From: CBDUBS01 sp965365445
GTDB taxonomy: Bacteria > Bacteroidota > Rhodothermia > Rhodothermales > DASSAV01
Length of the DNA stretch: 64,000 nt
Reading direction: 5' to 3'
Assembly: GCA_965365445.1 (NCBI GenBank)
Contig: CBDUBS010000001.1
Location: 1 to 64,000 of the forward strand
The notes beneath the pieces were generated by a model. The model saw only the letters and a list, made by a program, of their open reading frames with translations, was not told the origin of the DNA and did not search any database. The position numbers and the translations under genes were made by a program. Below, piece after piece: positions 43,382-52,151 of this stretch. Each line of letters begins with the position of its first letter. Positions within the stretch are counted from its first letter, which is position 1.

Positions 43382-44893
43382 CTACAGCGGCACGTCAACC
43401 CGTTTCCTCCAGCGCGTTCCATCCGGGGTGTCCATGATTTCAACCCCCAGAGCCTCTATCTGCTCGCGCAACCGATCGGCAAGGGCATAGTCCTTTGCCT
43501 TTCTGGCCTCGTTGCGTTCCGCGATGAGCTGGTCCACCGGCTCGGCCAGACCGTCATCCGCGTGCATGTCTTTTTTACGGGGTTCTTCCGCTGCGATAAA
43601 GCCAAGTAGCCCGTTCGTTTTCTCCAGCCAGCGCCCTGCACTCCGGGCGGAAGCTCCGTTGAGCGGCTGCATGCCCTGAATGAGTTTGATCCCCTTTAAC
43701 GAAGAAGCCAGCGCCACCGGGGTATTCAAATCATCGAGCAATGCCTGAAGGGTTTCCTCATAGACGGCGTCCAGGCGCGGGCCGGCGTGGTCCGGCCCCG
43801 GCAGATCATGTTCAACAGCCTCCCGGATGCCGCGAGCCACTTCGGTGTAGCGTTGCACGATTCTGGCGCTGTCGCGCAGATGCCGCAGGGTGAAGTTGAA
43901 CCGCTCACGGTATTTACCGGAGATGAGCGCATACCGCAGCGCCAGGGGATCGACGCCGCGCCCCCCTTCGGATTCGGGCGCAATCAGGTCACGGATCGTA
44001 TAGTAGTTGCCCCTGCTTTTCGACATTTTCTCTCCCTCGCTCATGAGGAAGCGCGTATGCACCCAGTGCCGAACGAAAGGTCGGCCGGTGAGGCTCTCAG
44101 CCTGAGCGATCTCACATTCATGATGCGGGAAAATCAGGTCCTCTCCACCGGCATGTACATCTATGGTATCGCCGAGGTACGTCATGGACATGACGGAGCA
44201 TTCGAGGTGCCAGCCCGGAAATCCTTTCCCGAAAGGGCTATACCACTGCATGAGGTGATGAGGGTCCTTCTTCCACAGCGCAAAATCTCGCGGGTCCCGT
44301 TTTTCCGTATCTTGGATAACGTCGCGAACGCCTTGTCCCAGGAGATCGGCATCTTGATTTCCTGAAAGCTTGCCGTAGCCCGGAAAGGAAGGCACGTGAA
44401 AATACACACCCTGCTCCGTTTCGTAGGCATGCCCCGAAGCCATCAGGCGCTCGACGGCGTCTATTTGTGGGGTGATGTGCTCGGTTGCCCTCGGACGCAC
44501 ATCCGGCTCCAGGAGGTTCAGCGCGTTCCATTCATCCAGCAGCACATTCGTGTAATACCGCGCCAGATCCCACACGTTGGCAAAGTGTTGCCCCTCCTTC
44601 GAGCGGAGCGCCCGGGCCATTTTATCCTCACCCGAAGCATCGGCGAAATCATCTTCCGTCAGGTGGCCCACGTCGGTTACATTCGTCACGTAGCGTGTAT
44701 TCCAACCAATGGCGCGAGCCGTACGGATGATCAGGTCAGAGGTCAGAAACGTCCGGAAGTTTCCAATATGCGCAAAGGAGTACACCGTAGGCCCACAGGC
44801 ATACATGGCCAGCAAACCGGGAACGGCAGGCGCCAGCGGCTCGACCTGCCGGGTGAGGGTGTTGTACAGTCGGAAGGTATGCTTGTCAGTCAT
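43382..44893 (-). CDS. cysS: Cysteinyl-tRNA synthetase
   Basis: Charges tRNA-Cys. The 503-residue protein has the N-terminal CGPTVYSFAHIGN signature, the zinc ligands in WHLECSVMS and GGEDLIFPHHECE, and KMSKSRGN. Late motifs include LDDLNTPVA and the C-terminal RDYALADRLR-type block (KAKDYALADRLREQIEALG) with EIMDTPDGTRWR. Length is typical for bacterial CysRS. It is the last gene of the yidD-moaB-gdx-cysS group; 90 bases separate it from gdx. Confidence 0.96.
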   Translation of the reverse strand: MTDKHTFRLYNTLTRQVEPLAPAVPGLLAMYACGPTVYSFAHIGNFRTFLTSDLIIRTARAIGWNTRYVTNVTDVGHLTEDDFADASGEDKMARALRSKEGQHFANVWDLARYYTNVLLDEWNALNLLEPDVRPRATEHITPQIDAVERLMASGHAYETEQGVYFHVPSFPGYGKLSGNQDADLLGQGVRDVIQDTEKRDPRDFALWKKDPHHLMQWYSPFGKGFPGWHLECSVMSMTYLGDTIDVHAGGEDLIFPHHECEIAQAESLTGRPFVRHWVHTRFLMSEGEKMSKSRGNYYTIRDLIAPESEGGRGVDPLALRYALISGKYRERFNFTLRHLRDSARIVQRYTEVARGIREAVEHDLPGPDHAGPRLDAVYEETLQALLDDLNTPVALASSLKGIKLIQGMQPLNGASARSAGRWLEKTNGLLGFIAAEEPRKKDMHADDGLAEPVDQLIAERNEARKAKDYALADRLREQIEALGVEIMDTPDGTRWRKRVDVPL

Positions 44894-44983
44894 ATGGTCG
44901 GGAAGTCAGAAGTGCCGGATGGCAGTATCCTCTGGGAAGAGGCCTCAAGGCAGCAAATAAAAACAGGTCATGAAAACAGAATG

Positions 44984-45301
44984 CTAACCGGAGGTCAGGC
45001 GAAGTCCAACGATTCCTGCCACGATCAGCCCGATGCACATCAGCCGGAGGGCCGACTTTGGCTCACCGAAAAGCAGAATGCCTAGCAAAGCGGCTCCGAC
45101 GGCTCCGATTCCTGTCCACGTGGCATAAGCCGTACCGATGGACAACACCTCGACCGCGCGCGCCAGAAAGTAGAAGCTGAGAACCAGTGCGGCAAGCGTT
45201 CCCAGGGTAGGCCACAGCCGGGAGAACCCCTCCGAATACTTCAACCCGATCGCCCAGGCAATCTCCAGAACGCCGGCGACAAGCAAATAGTACCAGGCCA
45301 T
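44984..45301 (-). CDS. gdx: SMR-family guanidinium exporter-like protein (Gdx/SugE)
   Basis: A 105-residue protein with four membrane helices: AWYYLLVAGVLEIAWAIGLKYSEGFSRLWPT (in part), LAALVLSFYFLARAVE, GTAYATWTGIGAVGAALLGILLFGE (in part) and LIVAGIVGLRL. The EIAW glutamate and the LKYSEGFSRLWP motif mark the SugE/Gdx branch that exports guanidinium rather than the EmrE multidrug branch. The ATG at 45301 gives the right length. There is no room for a guanidine riboswitch, as the moaB stop is 44 bases upstream. It sits in a likely operon with moaB and cysS. Confidence 0.88.
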   Translation of the reverse strand: MAWYYLLVAGVLEIAWAIGLKYSEGFSRLWPTLGTLAALVLSFYFLARAVEVLSIGTAYATWTGIGAVGAALLGILLFGEPKSALRLMCIGLIVAGIVGLRLTSG

Positions 45302-45345
45302 AGCCTCACTCCGTGCAGCGACGAGAAAAAAGCCCGTCCAATGTC

Positions 45346-45846
45346 TCATCGGTTTAGTTCGCGAATGAGATGGTTCAACTCCGGAAGGATCAGTTTTTCC
45401 AGAGCCAGGCGAACCGCTCCTGTGGACCCCGGGACGGAAAATACCAGCGTCTTACGATAGGCGCCCGCCGTGGCACGGGAGAGCATCGCGCCGGAGCCAA
45501 TTTCCGCATAAGAGAGCATACGAAACAACTCCCCGAACCCCGGCAGGGTTTTTTCCAGTCGGGCCGCAACGGCTTCGTAGGTGGTATCACGCGGGCTGAT
45601 ACCCGTACCCCCATTGATAAGGATTGCGTCAACCGTCCCGGCCAGCGCATCCAGCATACGCACGATCTCGGCAGGTTCATCGCGGATGATGCCGTAGAAC
45701 CCGATTTCGTGCCCCGCCTCGGCTAGGCGCGCTTTCATCAGAGCGCCGCTCAGGTCTGTATCGGTGGTCCGTGTATCCGATACGGTAAGTACGGCGCACT
45801 TTGCGGTTCGGTCAACCGATAGGGCGGCATGTTCCGTATAGCTCAT
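45346..45846 (-). CDS. moaB: MoaB/Mog-type molybdopterin biosynthesis protein
   Basis: A 166-residue molybdopterin-binding-fold protein that adenylylates molybdopterin or helps insert the metal. Seen are CAVLTVSDTRTTDTDLSG, the GFYGIIRDEPAEIVRMLD stretch, AILINGGTGISPRDTTYEAV with the conserved GGTG and SPRD motifs, LFRMLSYAEIGSGAMLSRATAG and FSVPGSTGAVRLAL. The ATG at 45846 overlaps the yidD stop as ATGA, so the two are coupled. Together with the distant modA gene it suggests molybdoenzymes in this organism. Confidence 0.93.
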   Translation of the reverse strand: MSYTEHAALSVDRTAKCAVLTVSDTRTTDTDLSGALMKARLAEAGHEIGFYGIIRDEPAEIVRMLDALAGTVDAILINGGTGISPRDTTYEAVAARLEKTLPGFGELFRMLSYAEIGSGAMLSRATAGAYRKTLVFSVPGSTGAVRLALEKLILPELNHLIRELNR

Positions 45847-46118
45847 GACGTAGCCGAGTCGTCGGAGGAAGATGGGCTTTCGCCAAACCAGCGCGGCGGA
45901 TCGTAACCGTGCCCCCCCCACGGGTTGCACCGTACGATGCGATAGGCAGCCAGAATCGAACCTTTCAGGGCGCCGTATCGCTGAAGCGACTGAATGGCAT
46001 AGGAAGAACAGGTAGGTGTGAACCGGCAACTGCGGCCCAGGTGCGGAGACAGCACGAGCTGGTACAGGCGGACAAGCCCGATAAGGACTCGGCGGGGCCA
46101 TTCGACTACCGGAACCAT
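45843..46118 (-). CDS. yidD: Membrane protein insertion efficiency factor YidD
   Basis: A 91-residue protein that supports YidC-mediated membrane insertion. The signature is complete: LVRLYQLVLSPHLGRSCRFTPTCSSYAIQ (as a continuous run of short blocks), then GSILAAYRIVRCNPWGGHGYDPP. The N-terminal amphipathic helix attaches it to the inner membrane. Its stop overlaps the moaB start (ATGA at 45846-45843). rnpA and yidC, its usual neighbours, are not here. Confidence 0.95.
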   Translation of the reverse strand: MVPVVEWPRRVLIGLVRLYQLVLSPHLGRSCRFTPTCSSYAIQSLQRYGALKGSILAAYRIVRCNPWGGHGYDPPRWFGESPSSSDDSATS

Positions 46119-46210
46119 TGATCTCTATCTCTAACCGAAAGGTACACGCCTATAACGTCTGGCAGTCAGGCAGTTCCGGCCCTCGCGGTTAAGAGCCGGT
46201 GCGGAGGTGG

Positions 46211-46241
46211 TTGATACCGGCCGCGCAAACCTGTACCTTTT
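46211..46241 (+). promoter_or_regulatory. Candidate Bacteroidota-type promoter for hisI
   Basis: TTG at 46211-46213 (in TTGATA) and TACCTTTT at 46234-46241 are 20 bases apart. TACCTTTT matches seven of eight positions of TAnnTTTG. Transcription would start ~50 bases before the ATG at 46299, leaving a leader with a 7-bp GCCCGGC/GCCGGGC stem (46245-46269). Confidence 0.5.
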
Positions 46242-46298
46242 AAAGCCCGGCTCCAGGTTTCTGCCGGGCGTACCCCTATCCTATTGCAAATAGATACC

Positions 46299-46697
46299 AT
46301 GCACCTAGAACATATCCTGTCGGAAGTCAAATTTTCATCGGAAGGGCTCGTTACGGCCATCGCTCAGGATACCGATACAGGAGAGATTCTGATGTTGGCT
46401 TACATGAACGAAGCCACATTGAGGCAAACCCTTGAAACACGGGTTATGACGTACTGGAGTCGGTCGAGGAAGAAGGTATGGATCAAAGGAGAAAGCAGCG
46501 GTAACACGCAGGAAGTTAGGGAAGCGCGAATCGATTGCGATGGCGACGCCCTCCTGTTCAAGGTCGTTCAACACGGCGGGGCGGCATGCCATACAGGCCA
46601 CCGGAGCTGCTTTTACCGAAAAGTAGAAGGCGACGCGCTCGTCGAAACCGGAGAGCCCTTGTTCAACCCGGCGGAAGTGTACAAGCCGACGGAGTAA
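46299..46697 (+). CDS. hisI: Phosphoribosyl-AMP cyclohydrolase HisI
   Basis: Third step of histidine synthesis: opens the purine ring of PR-AMP. The 132-residue protein has [26 protein letters not shown] (in blocks), [49 protein letters not shown] with the zinc-binding Cys residues and Asp/His ligands, and a short C-terminal extension. It is the single-domain form, without the HisE part. No other his gene is nearby; the gene is convergent with the CHASE kinase. Confidence 0.95.
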   Translation: MHLEHILSEVKFSSEGLVTAIAQDTDTGEILMLAYMNEATLRQTLETRVMTYWSRSRKKVWIKGESSGNTQEVREARIDCDGDALLFKVVQHGGAACHTGHRSCFYRKVEGDALVETGEPLFNPAEVYKPTE

Positions 46698-46728
46698 ATG
46701 GAAGGGCATAAAAGGATTCGGCAACCCG

Positions 46729-49329
46729 TCAGGCCGTTTGCTCTGCGAGCGATACAGCCATGACCCTATCTTGTGTTGCCGGAAGGACCACCTCGAACCG
46801 ACTGCCCTGCCCCGGGCGGCTGCTCGCCGTGATCGTGCCGTTGTGCCTATCCACGATGCGCCTGCATATCGCAAGGCCGATGCCGGTGCCTTCATACGAA
46901 TCCTTCCCGTGGAGTTGCTGGAAGGGGGTAAATATCCGGTCGAGATACTTCTCATCGAATCCGATGCCGTTATCTTCCACGACCAGGCGGCACACGTGCT
47001 TGCCGGCCCAGCCCGGCGCCTCCTCGAGCGTTCCGGTTACATGCACTTCCGGCGGCATTCCCGGCCGGTGAAACTTGAGCGCGTTGCCTATCAAGTTGAG
47101 CAAGAGCTGATGCATTTGCAGCGGATCCGCTTCGATGTCCGGCAAATCTTCTGCGATGAGCCGCCCGCTGGTTTGATGCAACCGAAAATCAAGATCCGAG
47201 CGGACGTCCTCCAGTACATCATTCAGCGAAACCGAGGTAAAGGGCTGCACCTTGGTCCGTACGCGCGAAAAGGCGAGCAGGTCTTTTATGAGCAGCGACA
47301 TGCGCTGGGCCGCATGTTGCAACCTTTTCAGATAGTGCCTGCCCGTTTCGTCCAGAGCGGCCCCATATTCCTCCAGAACCAGTCCGCTGAACGAGTTGAT
47401 CTTGCGCAGCGGTTCCTGAAGGTCGTGCGAGGCGATATAGGCAAAGTCCTGCAACTCCCGGTTGCTTCGTTCCAGCTCGGCCGCATGGGCGCGCAACTGC
47501 GTCTCGCGCTCCTCGGCCGCTTCACGAGCCAGTTGTTCGCGCAAGGCGCGCGCTTCCGCCTCCTGCGCCCGCACCTGCTCCGTTATATCCGTACTGGTTC
47601 CGAACCAGCGAGCGACCTTCCCTGCTTCGTCATGGATCGGCACCCATTGAAACAGAAACTGCCGGTACTCCCCGGATTTGCTGCGCAGGGGGAATGTATC
47701 CTCCCAGAAGGCGCCTGTTCGTACGGCCTCCCGAACCCTGCTCTGAAACCGCGCCAGATGGTCGGGATGAACGACGGACGGCCAGGCATCCGGTAAGGCC
47801 CCTTCGGAGGAGAGGCCGGAATAATCAAACCACCTGTGGTTGTACCACAGCGGATTAGCTCCGTCGTCGGCTACCCAGGCCAGTTGAGGGATAGAATCCA
47901 CCATCGTCCGGAACTCGCGTTCGCGTTCCCTCAACGCCGCCTCCGCACTGCGCTGCGCGGTTATATCCGCCATGGCGGCGACGGCCCGCTCGATCTGTCC
48001 AGCCGCATTCCGCAGAGGGAAGGCTGACTGAAGTATCGTTTTTCGCACCCCGTCCGCCGTCTCTATATCGATGATCTCCGACTCAACGGTTTCACCCCGC
48101 AAGGCTCTTGCGAGCGCCCACTCCGGGTCCTGTATCGGCCGGCCGCTTTCGGGCCACCACCCTTTATGATCGTCGTAGCGAACGGTGCCGAACGGTTCAT
48201 TTCGCGACCATAACGCCTGCGCAACCGTATTGGTAAATGTTATATACCCGGTTTTCTCCGCTACGAATACACCAACGGGAAGGGATTCGAGAATGTGCCG
48301 GAGCCGCTGCTCGCTTTGCCGGGCGCTCTCACCCGCCCGATACTGCACCTGGCTAAAACCGAAAAGCATCAGGCTCAGCAACAGGCCGGTTACGGCCGTA
48401 ACCGGTATAAACCAGCGACGCGATTCCTCGATGAAATAGGCGGTAGGGGCGAAACTGATCGTCCAGGTGCGCCCGGCGCTCTCCAGCCGAATCAGGGTAT
48501 CGTACTCATGCGACGGCGCCGGGGCATTCCCTACCATACGGGAATCGTGCATGAGGTTTTCTTCATTCACCTCATACCCGTCGTACACCCTGTAGGCCAC
48601 CAGCGGCGAAGCATCGGAGGCAAAGATTCCGTTGAATAAATCGTCTACGCGATAAGGAGAGTACACAAAGCCTTGCAGCAAGGCTCGTCGCTCTGCGACG
48701 GTGGGGGGCGTGGCGCCGGCCCGATACACGGGAAAGTAAATCAGGAAGCCGGCCTGTTTTCTTTCTTCGATTTCCTGAACCAGTGTAACCTTGCCGGACA
48801 TGGCGGACATACCCGTATCTCGCGCGCGTGCCATAGCGGCCCGCCTGACCGGCTCGGAGTACATATTGTAGCCAATGGCCGCCCGGTTGCGAACGTCGAG
48901 AGGCGCCAGATACAGAATGGAAAACTGTTCCACCGTGTCCGTCCGGGGCCATACGGCGAAGTCGGAAAACCCCTGCGCCCTCATTCGGGCTTCCAGACTG
49001 TCCCGTTCCTCCGGTGCGAAGCGCTGTGTATAACCGAACCCGAGGAGGCCTGGAAAGCGCCTCCGCAAATCCAGCATATCGGTATACTTGCGGAAGTCGG
49101 TGTACTGAAGGGGGCCGTCGATGGCGGCCAGCAGCCCGGCCCCGCTTCGAATAAGGGAGATGCCGGTGTTCAGCGAGACTTCGATTCGCGTGCGGGTATT
49201 CTGAATCGCATTATCCAACCGCTCTCTGTCGCGTGTGGATACCGTTTGAGCCACATTCCAGGTTATTATCGCCGTGGTCAACAGCGATAACACCAGAATG
49301 AGCCGGGGTATGGACGAGCGTGGTACCAT
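46729..49329 (-). CDS. CHASE/PAS sensor histidine kinase
   Basis: An 866-residue membrane kinase. A helix at residues ~9-27 and another at ~308-327 flank an extracytoplasmic CHASE domain (FPGLLGFGYTQRF ... GFLIYFPVYRAG ... LQGFVYSPYRVDDLF). Two PAS domains follow: ILESLPVGVFVAEKTGYI and the PAC-bearing VDSIPQLAWVADDGANPLWYNH region. A coiled coil leads to the HisKA helix with H635 in SHDLQEPLRKI, and the HATPase has NLIGNALKFHRPG, DNGIGFDEKYLDRIF and GTGIGLAICRRIV. No response regulator is adjacent. It probably senses a small ligand in the periplasm plus a cytosolic signal. Confidence 0.93.
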   Translation of the reverse strand: MVPRSSIPRLILVLSLLTTAIITWNVAQTVSTRDRERLDNAIQNTRTRIEVSLNTGISLIRSGAGLLAAIDGPLQYTDFRKYTDMLDLRRRFPGLLGFGYTQRFAPEERDSLEARMRAQGFSDFAVWPRTDTVEQFSILYLAPLDVRNRAAIGYNMYSEPVRRAAMARARDTGMSAMSGKVTLVQEIEERKQAGFLIYFPVYRAGATPPTVAERRALLQGFVYSPYRVDDLFNGIFASDASPLVAYRVYDGYEVNEENLMHDSRMVGNAPAPSHEYDTLIRLESAGRTWTISFAPTAYFIEESRRWFIPVTAVTGLLLSLMLFGFSQVQYRAGESARQSEQRLRHILESLPVGVFVAEKTGYITFTNTVAQALWSRNEPFGTVRYDDHKGWWPESGRPIQDPEWALARALRGETVESEIIDIETADGVRKTILQSAFPLRNAAGQIERAVAAMADITAQRSAEAALREREREFRTMVDSIPQLAWVADDGANPLWYNHRWFDYSGLSSEGALPDAWPSVVHPDHLARFQSRVREAVRTGAFWEDTFPLRSKSGEYRQFLFQWVPIHDEAGKVARWFGTSTDITEQVRAQEAEARALREQLAREAAEERETQLRAHAAELERSNRELQDFAYIASHDLQEPLRKINSFSGLVLEEYGAALDETGRHYLKRLQHAAQRMSLLIKDLLAFSRVRTKVQPFTSVSLNDVLEDVRSDLDFRLHQTSGRLIAEDLPDIEADPLQMHQLLLNLIGNALKFHRPGMPPEVHVTGTLEEAPGWAGKHVCRLVVEDNGIGFDEKYLDRIFTPFQQLHGKDSYEGTGIGLAICRRIVDRHNGTITASSRPGQGSRFEVVLPATQDRVMAVSLAEQTA

Positions 49330-49694
49330 TCTTCGCCAACAGAAAGCGCTGCTTACAGGACACCTGCCGGCGGCCTTTCCTTATCGAACCGGGCCGGGAA
49401 GCGCACCTTACTTCATCTCGGCTGCCTCAGAGTACGTCCGATGAGTGGGACAGGTCCACAAATTGAATCCTGAAACGCCTCGGACGTACAAAAGATCGAT
49501 TCATCAACAATATGAAGCAAAAATCAACCTGCTCCTCCCCCATGTTGCTTCATGCACAATTCCCTGATTTCATGAACGCTCCTTCCGTAGCGCCAACCCT
49601 TTATGCTTGCACGGCCCTTACCTCTGGCGTATCCTGATTCATTCGTGCGGCCGGAATGCCTCATCATCCAGCACCAGACAATCACCTGAGGACG
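49330..49694. other. Divergent intergenic region between the CHASE kinase and the MFS gene
   Basis: 365 bases that should hold promoters of both genes. It contains a perfect 10-bp inverted repeat (49432-49441/49480-49489), listed separately. No open frame looks like a gene, and I see no terminator. Confidence 0.4.
49432..49489. repeat. 10-bp inverted repeat in the kinase/MFS divergent region
   Basis: GTACGTCCGA at 49432-49441 and TCGGACGTAC at 49480-49489 are perfect reverse complements 38 bases apart. The distance fits a looped or dimeric regulator site better than a terminator, as no T-run follows. Confidence 0.55.
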
Positions 49695-50918
49695 ATGTCA
49701 CTCGAAGCGACCTCCCTGGCAGGACGGCAACTGCGTCGGCAACAGAGCCACGTTGCGGCTACTTCTTTTTTTGCGCTGTTTTCCATCGTTGGGTTGGCCC
49801 TGTACGGCCTGCCCTTCTTTTACGACTTTTTTGTACGGGATTTTGGATGGAGCCGGGCACAGGTTACATCGGGCAACGCGCTGAGCAAGCTGCTCGTGGG
49901 TCCGCTGTTCGGGTTTCTGGTCGGTTGGATAATCGACCGATTCGGCCCTCGCAGAACGATGCTTTCCGGCATTCTGATGGCCGGCGTAGCGCTCGTCGGG
50001 CTGAGTTACATGACGAGTTTATGGATGTTCTACTTTTTCTATATGTTCAATGCCCTGGGGTATGTTGCCGGAGGTCCGTTGCCGAACCAGGTACTCATCT
50101 CCCGCTGGTTCGATAAGGCGCGAGGTAAGGCCATGGGGTTTGCCTATATCGGCATCGGCGCAGGAGGCGCTATCGTCCCTTTGCTTGCGGTTTGGCTGAT
50201 CGACGCATACGGGTGGCAGGTGGCGTTACGCGTCATCGGGTTTCTTATCGTCGCGATAGCGTTTCCGCTGGCCTTCTTCGTGAAAGATGCTCCCCCGGAC
50301 TGGACTGGTCCGGTTAAATCATCGGTTCCTCTCGTTCCCATACGGCGCGTGCTTACTGATAAGTATTTTTACCTGCTCGCGTTCGGAAGTATGTGCTCCA
50401 TTGCGGCGGTGGGTGGGACGAACCAGCACCTCAAGCTCTTTTTTAGTCTGGACCAGGGGCTGCCTCAGGGCGAGATTGCCCGGATCGTGTCGCTCGTGCT
50501 GGTTTCGAGTATCCTGGGCCGCATTATCATGGGATGGCTCGCGGACCGCTGGCCCCGGAAGTACGTGATGCTTCTCATTTATATGATCGTCGCAGCTGCC
50601 ATCCCGCTTCTTTTCCTGGCCGACATCAGGGGGGTCATCTACTTGTTTGCCTTTCTTTTCGGCATTGGTCTGGGGGGCGACTACATGATCATTCCGCTGA
50701 TGGCCGGAGACATTTTCGGCGTAAGGGTGCTGGGCAGGGTGATGGGCATCATTCTGACGGCTGACGGCGTGGCGGAGGCTACGGCTCCGTACCTTGTCGG
50801 ACGCCTGTACGATGCGAGCGGCGCCTACACGGTCGGCTTCGGCATCCTGATCGGCCTGGCGTTGCTGGGGGCGCTGGCCGTTGCGTTTTTGCCCACCACA
50901 CGCGTGACTACGGACTGA
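49695..50918 (+). CDS. Major facilitator superfamily transporter (OFA/MCT-like)
   Basis: A 407-residue inner-membrane transporter with about 12 helices. The cytosolic loop 2-3 motif is GWIIDRFGPRRTM, and helix 4 holds NALGYVAGGPLPNQVLISRWFDKARGKAMG (in blocks), the pattern of oxalate/formate and monocarboxylate-type porters. The second half repeats it with GWLADRWPRKYVM. The ATG at 49695 is chosen because GAGGA lies just upstream; an ATG at 49656 would add 13 residues. Substrate unknown, likely an organic anion. Confidence 0.88.
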   Translation: MSLEATSLAGRQLRRQQSHVAATSFFALFSIVGLALYGLPFFYDFFVRDFGWSRAQVTSGNALSKLLVGPLFGFLVGWIIDRFGPRRTMLSGILMAGVALVGLSYMTSLWMFYFFYMFNALGYVAGGPLPNQVLISRWFDKARGKAMGFAYIGIGAGGAIVPLLAVWLIDAYGWQVALRVIGFLIVAIAFPLAFFVKDAPPDWTGPVKSSVPLVPIRRVLTDKYFYLLAFGSMCSIAAVGGTNQHLKLFFSLDQGLPQGEIARIVSLVLVSSILGRIIMGWLADRWPRKYVMLLIYMIVAAAIPLLFLADIRGVIYLFAFLFGIGLGGDYMIIPLMAGDIFGVRVLGRVMGIILTADGVAEATAPYLVGRLYDASGAYTVGFGILIGLALLGALAVAFLPTTRVTTD

Positions 50919-50977
50919 ACTCGCCGCGCCGGACGTACCGAAACACGCAAGCACACGAAGTCCCTACGCCGGAAAAC

Positions 50978-51727
50978 ATGCAACTGGAGACTTCAGCGGG
51001 TACCGTTTTTCTCTACGCGATGATAACGGCCATCGCAACCGGGCTGGGGGCGCTGCCCTTCTTCCTGGTCCGTACCCCAACAAGGCAGTGGCTGGGCCTC
51101 TCGAATGGTATGGCGGCCGGGTTGATGATTGCCGCCTCGCTCATGCTCATCATCGAAGGGTGGGTTTATAGTCCGTTACTCACCTTGTTGGGGGGCGCAC
51201 TCGGGCTCGTTTTCATCCGGATAAGCCATTACTTTCTGGATCACCACGATGACAACGTGGCCTTGAGCGGCATCGAAGGGGTGAATGCGAAGAAGATCCT
51301 GCTCATCATGGGCGTCATGACCATTCACTCCTTTACGGAGGGTGTGGGCGTCGGGGTGTCGTTCGGCGGTGGGGAGGCGCTGGGGATTTTCATTACGGCC
51401 GCCATAGCCATCCATAATATTCCCGAAGGTCTGGCGATCAGCCTGGTCATGGTGCCGCGCGGAGCCTCGGTGTGGAAAGCGATGGGCTGGAGTATTCTTT
51501 CGAGCTTGCCGCAGCCGCTCATGGCCGTACCTGCCTTCCTTTTCGTAGAGTGGTTCAGGCCGCTTCTTCCGTCCGGACTTGGCTTTGCGGCCGGCGCCAT
51601 GCTCTGGATGTCCTCATCCGAACTCATTCCCGATGCTCTGGAGGATGCTTCACGCACCCGGGTTGCGCTGGCCGTTTTCGGTTCGGGTATGCTTATGATG
51701 GCCTTACAGATCCTTCTTGACGGATGA
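50978..51727 (+). CDS. ZIP-family divalent metal transporter
   Basis: A 249-residue ZIP permease with eight membrane helices. The metal pathway is intact: H117-S-F-T-E121 in MTIHSFTEGVGVGVSFG and H146-N-I-P-E150 in AIHNIPEGLAISLVM. A short His/Asp-rich loop, FLDHHDDN, lies between helices 3 and 4. It should import Zn2+ or a similar ion into the cytoplasm. It begins 59 bases after the MFS gene on the same strand and may share its transcript. Confidence 0.93.
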   Translation: MQLETSAGTVFLYAMITAIATGLGALPFFLVRTPTRQWLGLSNGMAAGLMIAASLMLIIEGWVYSPLLTLLGGALGLVFIRISHYFLDHHDDNVALSGIEGVNAKKILLIMGVMTIHSFTEGVGVGVSFGGGEALGIFITAAIAIHNIPEGLAISLVMVPRGASVWKAMGWSILSSLPQPLMAVPAFLFVEWFRPLLPSGLGFAAGAMLWMSSSELIPDALEDASRTRVALAVFGSGMLMMALQILLDG

Positions 51728-51827
51728 TGGTAAAGGCTACTGATTTTGATCCCGAAGAGAGCGGGCGGTCGGTTCATGAGCGGATCGAGCAGAGCCCACA
51801 CCAAACCCGAACATACCTCTTACCAAC

Positions 51828-52151
51828 ATGAATGCTCCCAAGCCCGTTGTGCAACGCCTGGCCGATATCGTCAACTACCAGAAAGGCACGGTAGTCAGCA
51901 AAATGCTGCTCAAACAAAAGACGGGCAGCGCCACGCTGTTTGCTTTTGCCCGAGGCGAAGGCCTCAGCGAGCATACCACCCCGTTCGAGGCGCTGCTGTA
52001 CCTGGTGGAAGGTATGGCGGAGGTGCTGATTGCGGGGGAAACCTACGTGCTGGCCGGAGGAGACATCATACTGCTACCCGCCCGGATACCGCATGAAGTA
52101 CGGGCAGTGGATGATTTCAAAATGATGCTCATCATGATGAAACCGGTGTAG
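51828..52151 (+). CDS. Single-domain cupin protein
   Basis: A 107-residue protein with one cupin fold. Cupin motif 1 is GLSEHTTPFEALLYLVEGMAEV with the His and Glu ligands, and motif 2 is LPARIPHEVRAVDDF. The gap between them carries the LAGGDIILLP turn. Such proteins bind a metal and act as small enzymes or sensors; which is unknown. It overlaps the convergent Hpt gene by 20 bases at the 3' end. Confidence 0.88.
   Translation: MNAPKPVVQRLADIVNYQKGTVVSKMLLKQKTGSATLFAFARGEGLSEHTTPFEALLYLVEGMAEVLIAGETYVLAGGDIILLPARIPHEVRAVDDFKMMLIMMKPV

Noticed and set aside
45302..45345. Possible guanidine riboswitch before gdx
   Set aside because: Only 44 bases separate it from the moaB stop, too few for a ykkC-type element.
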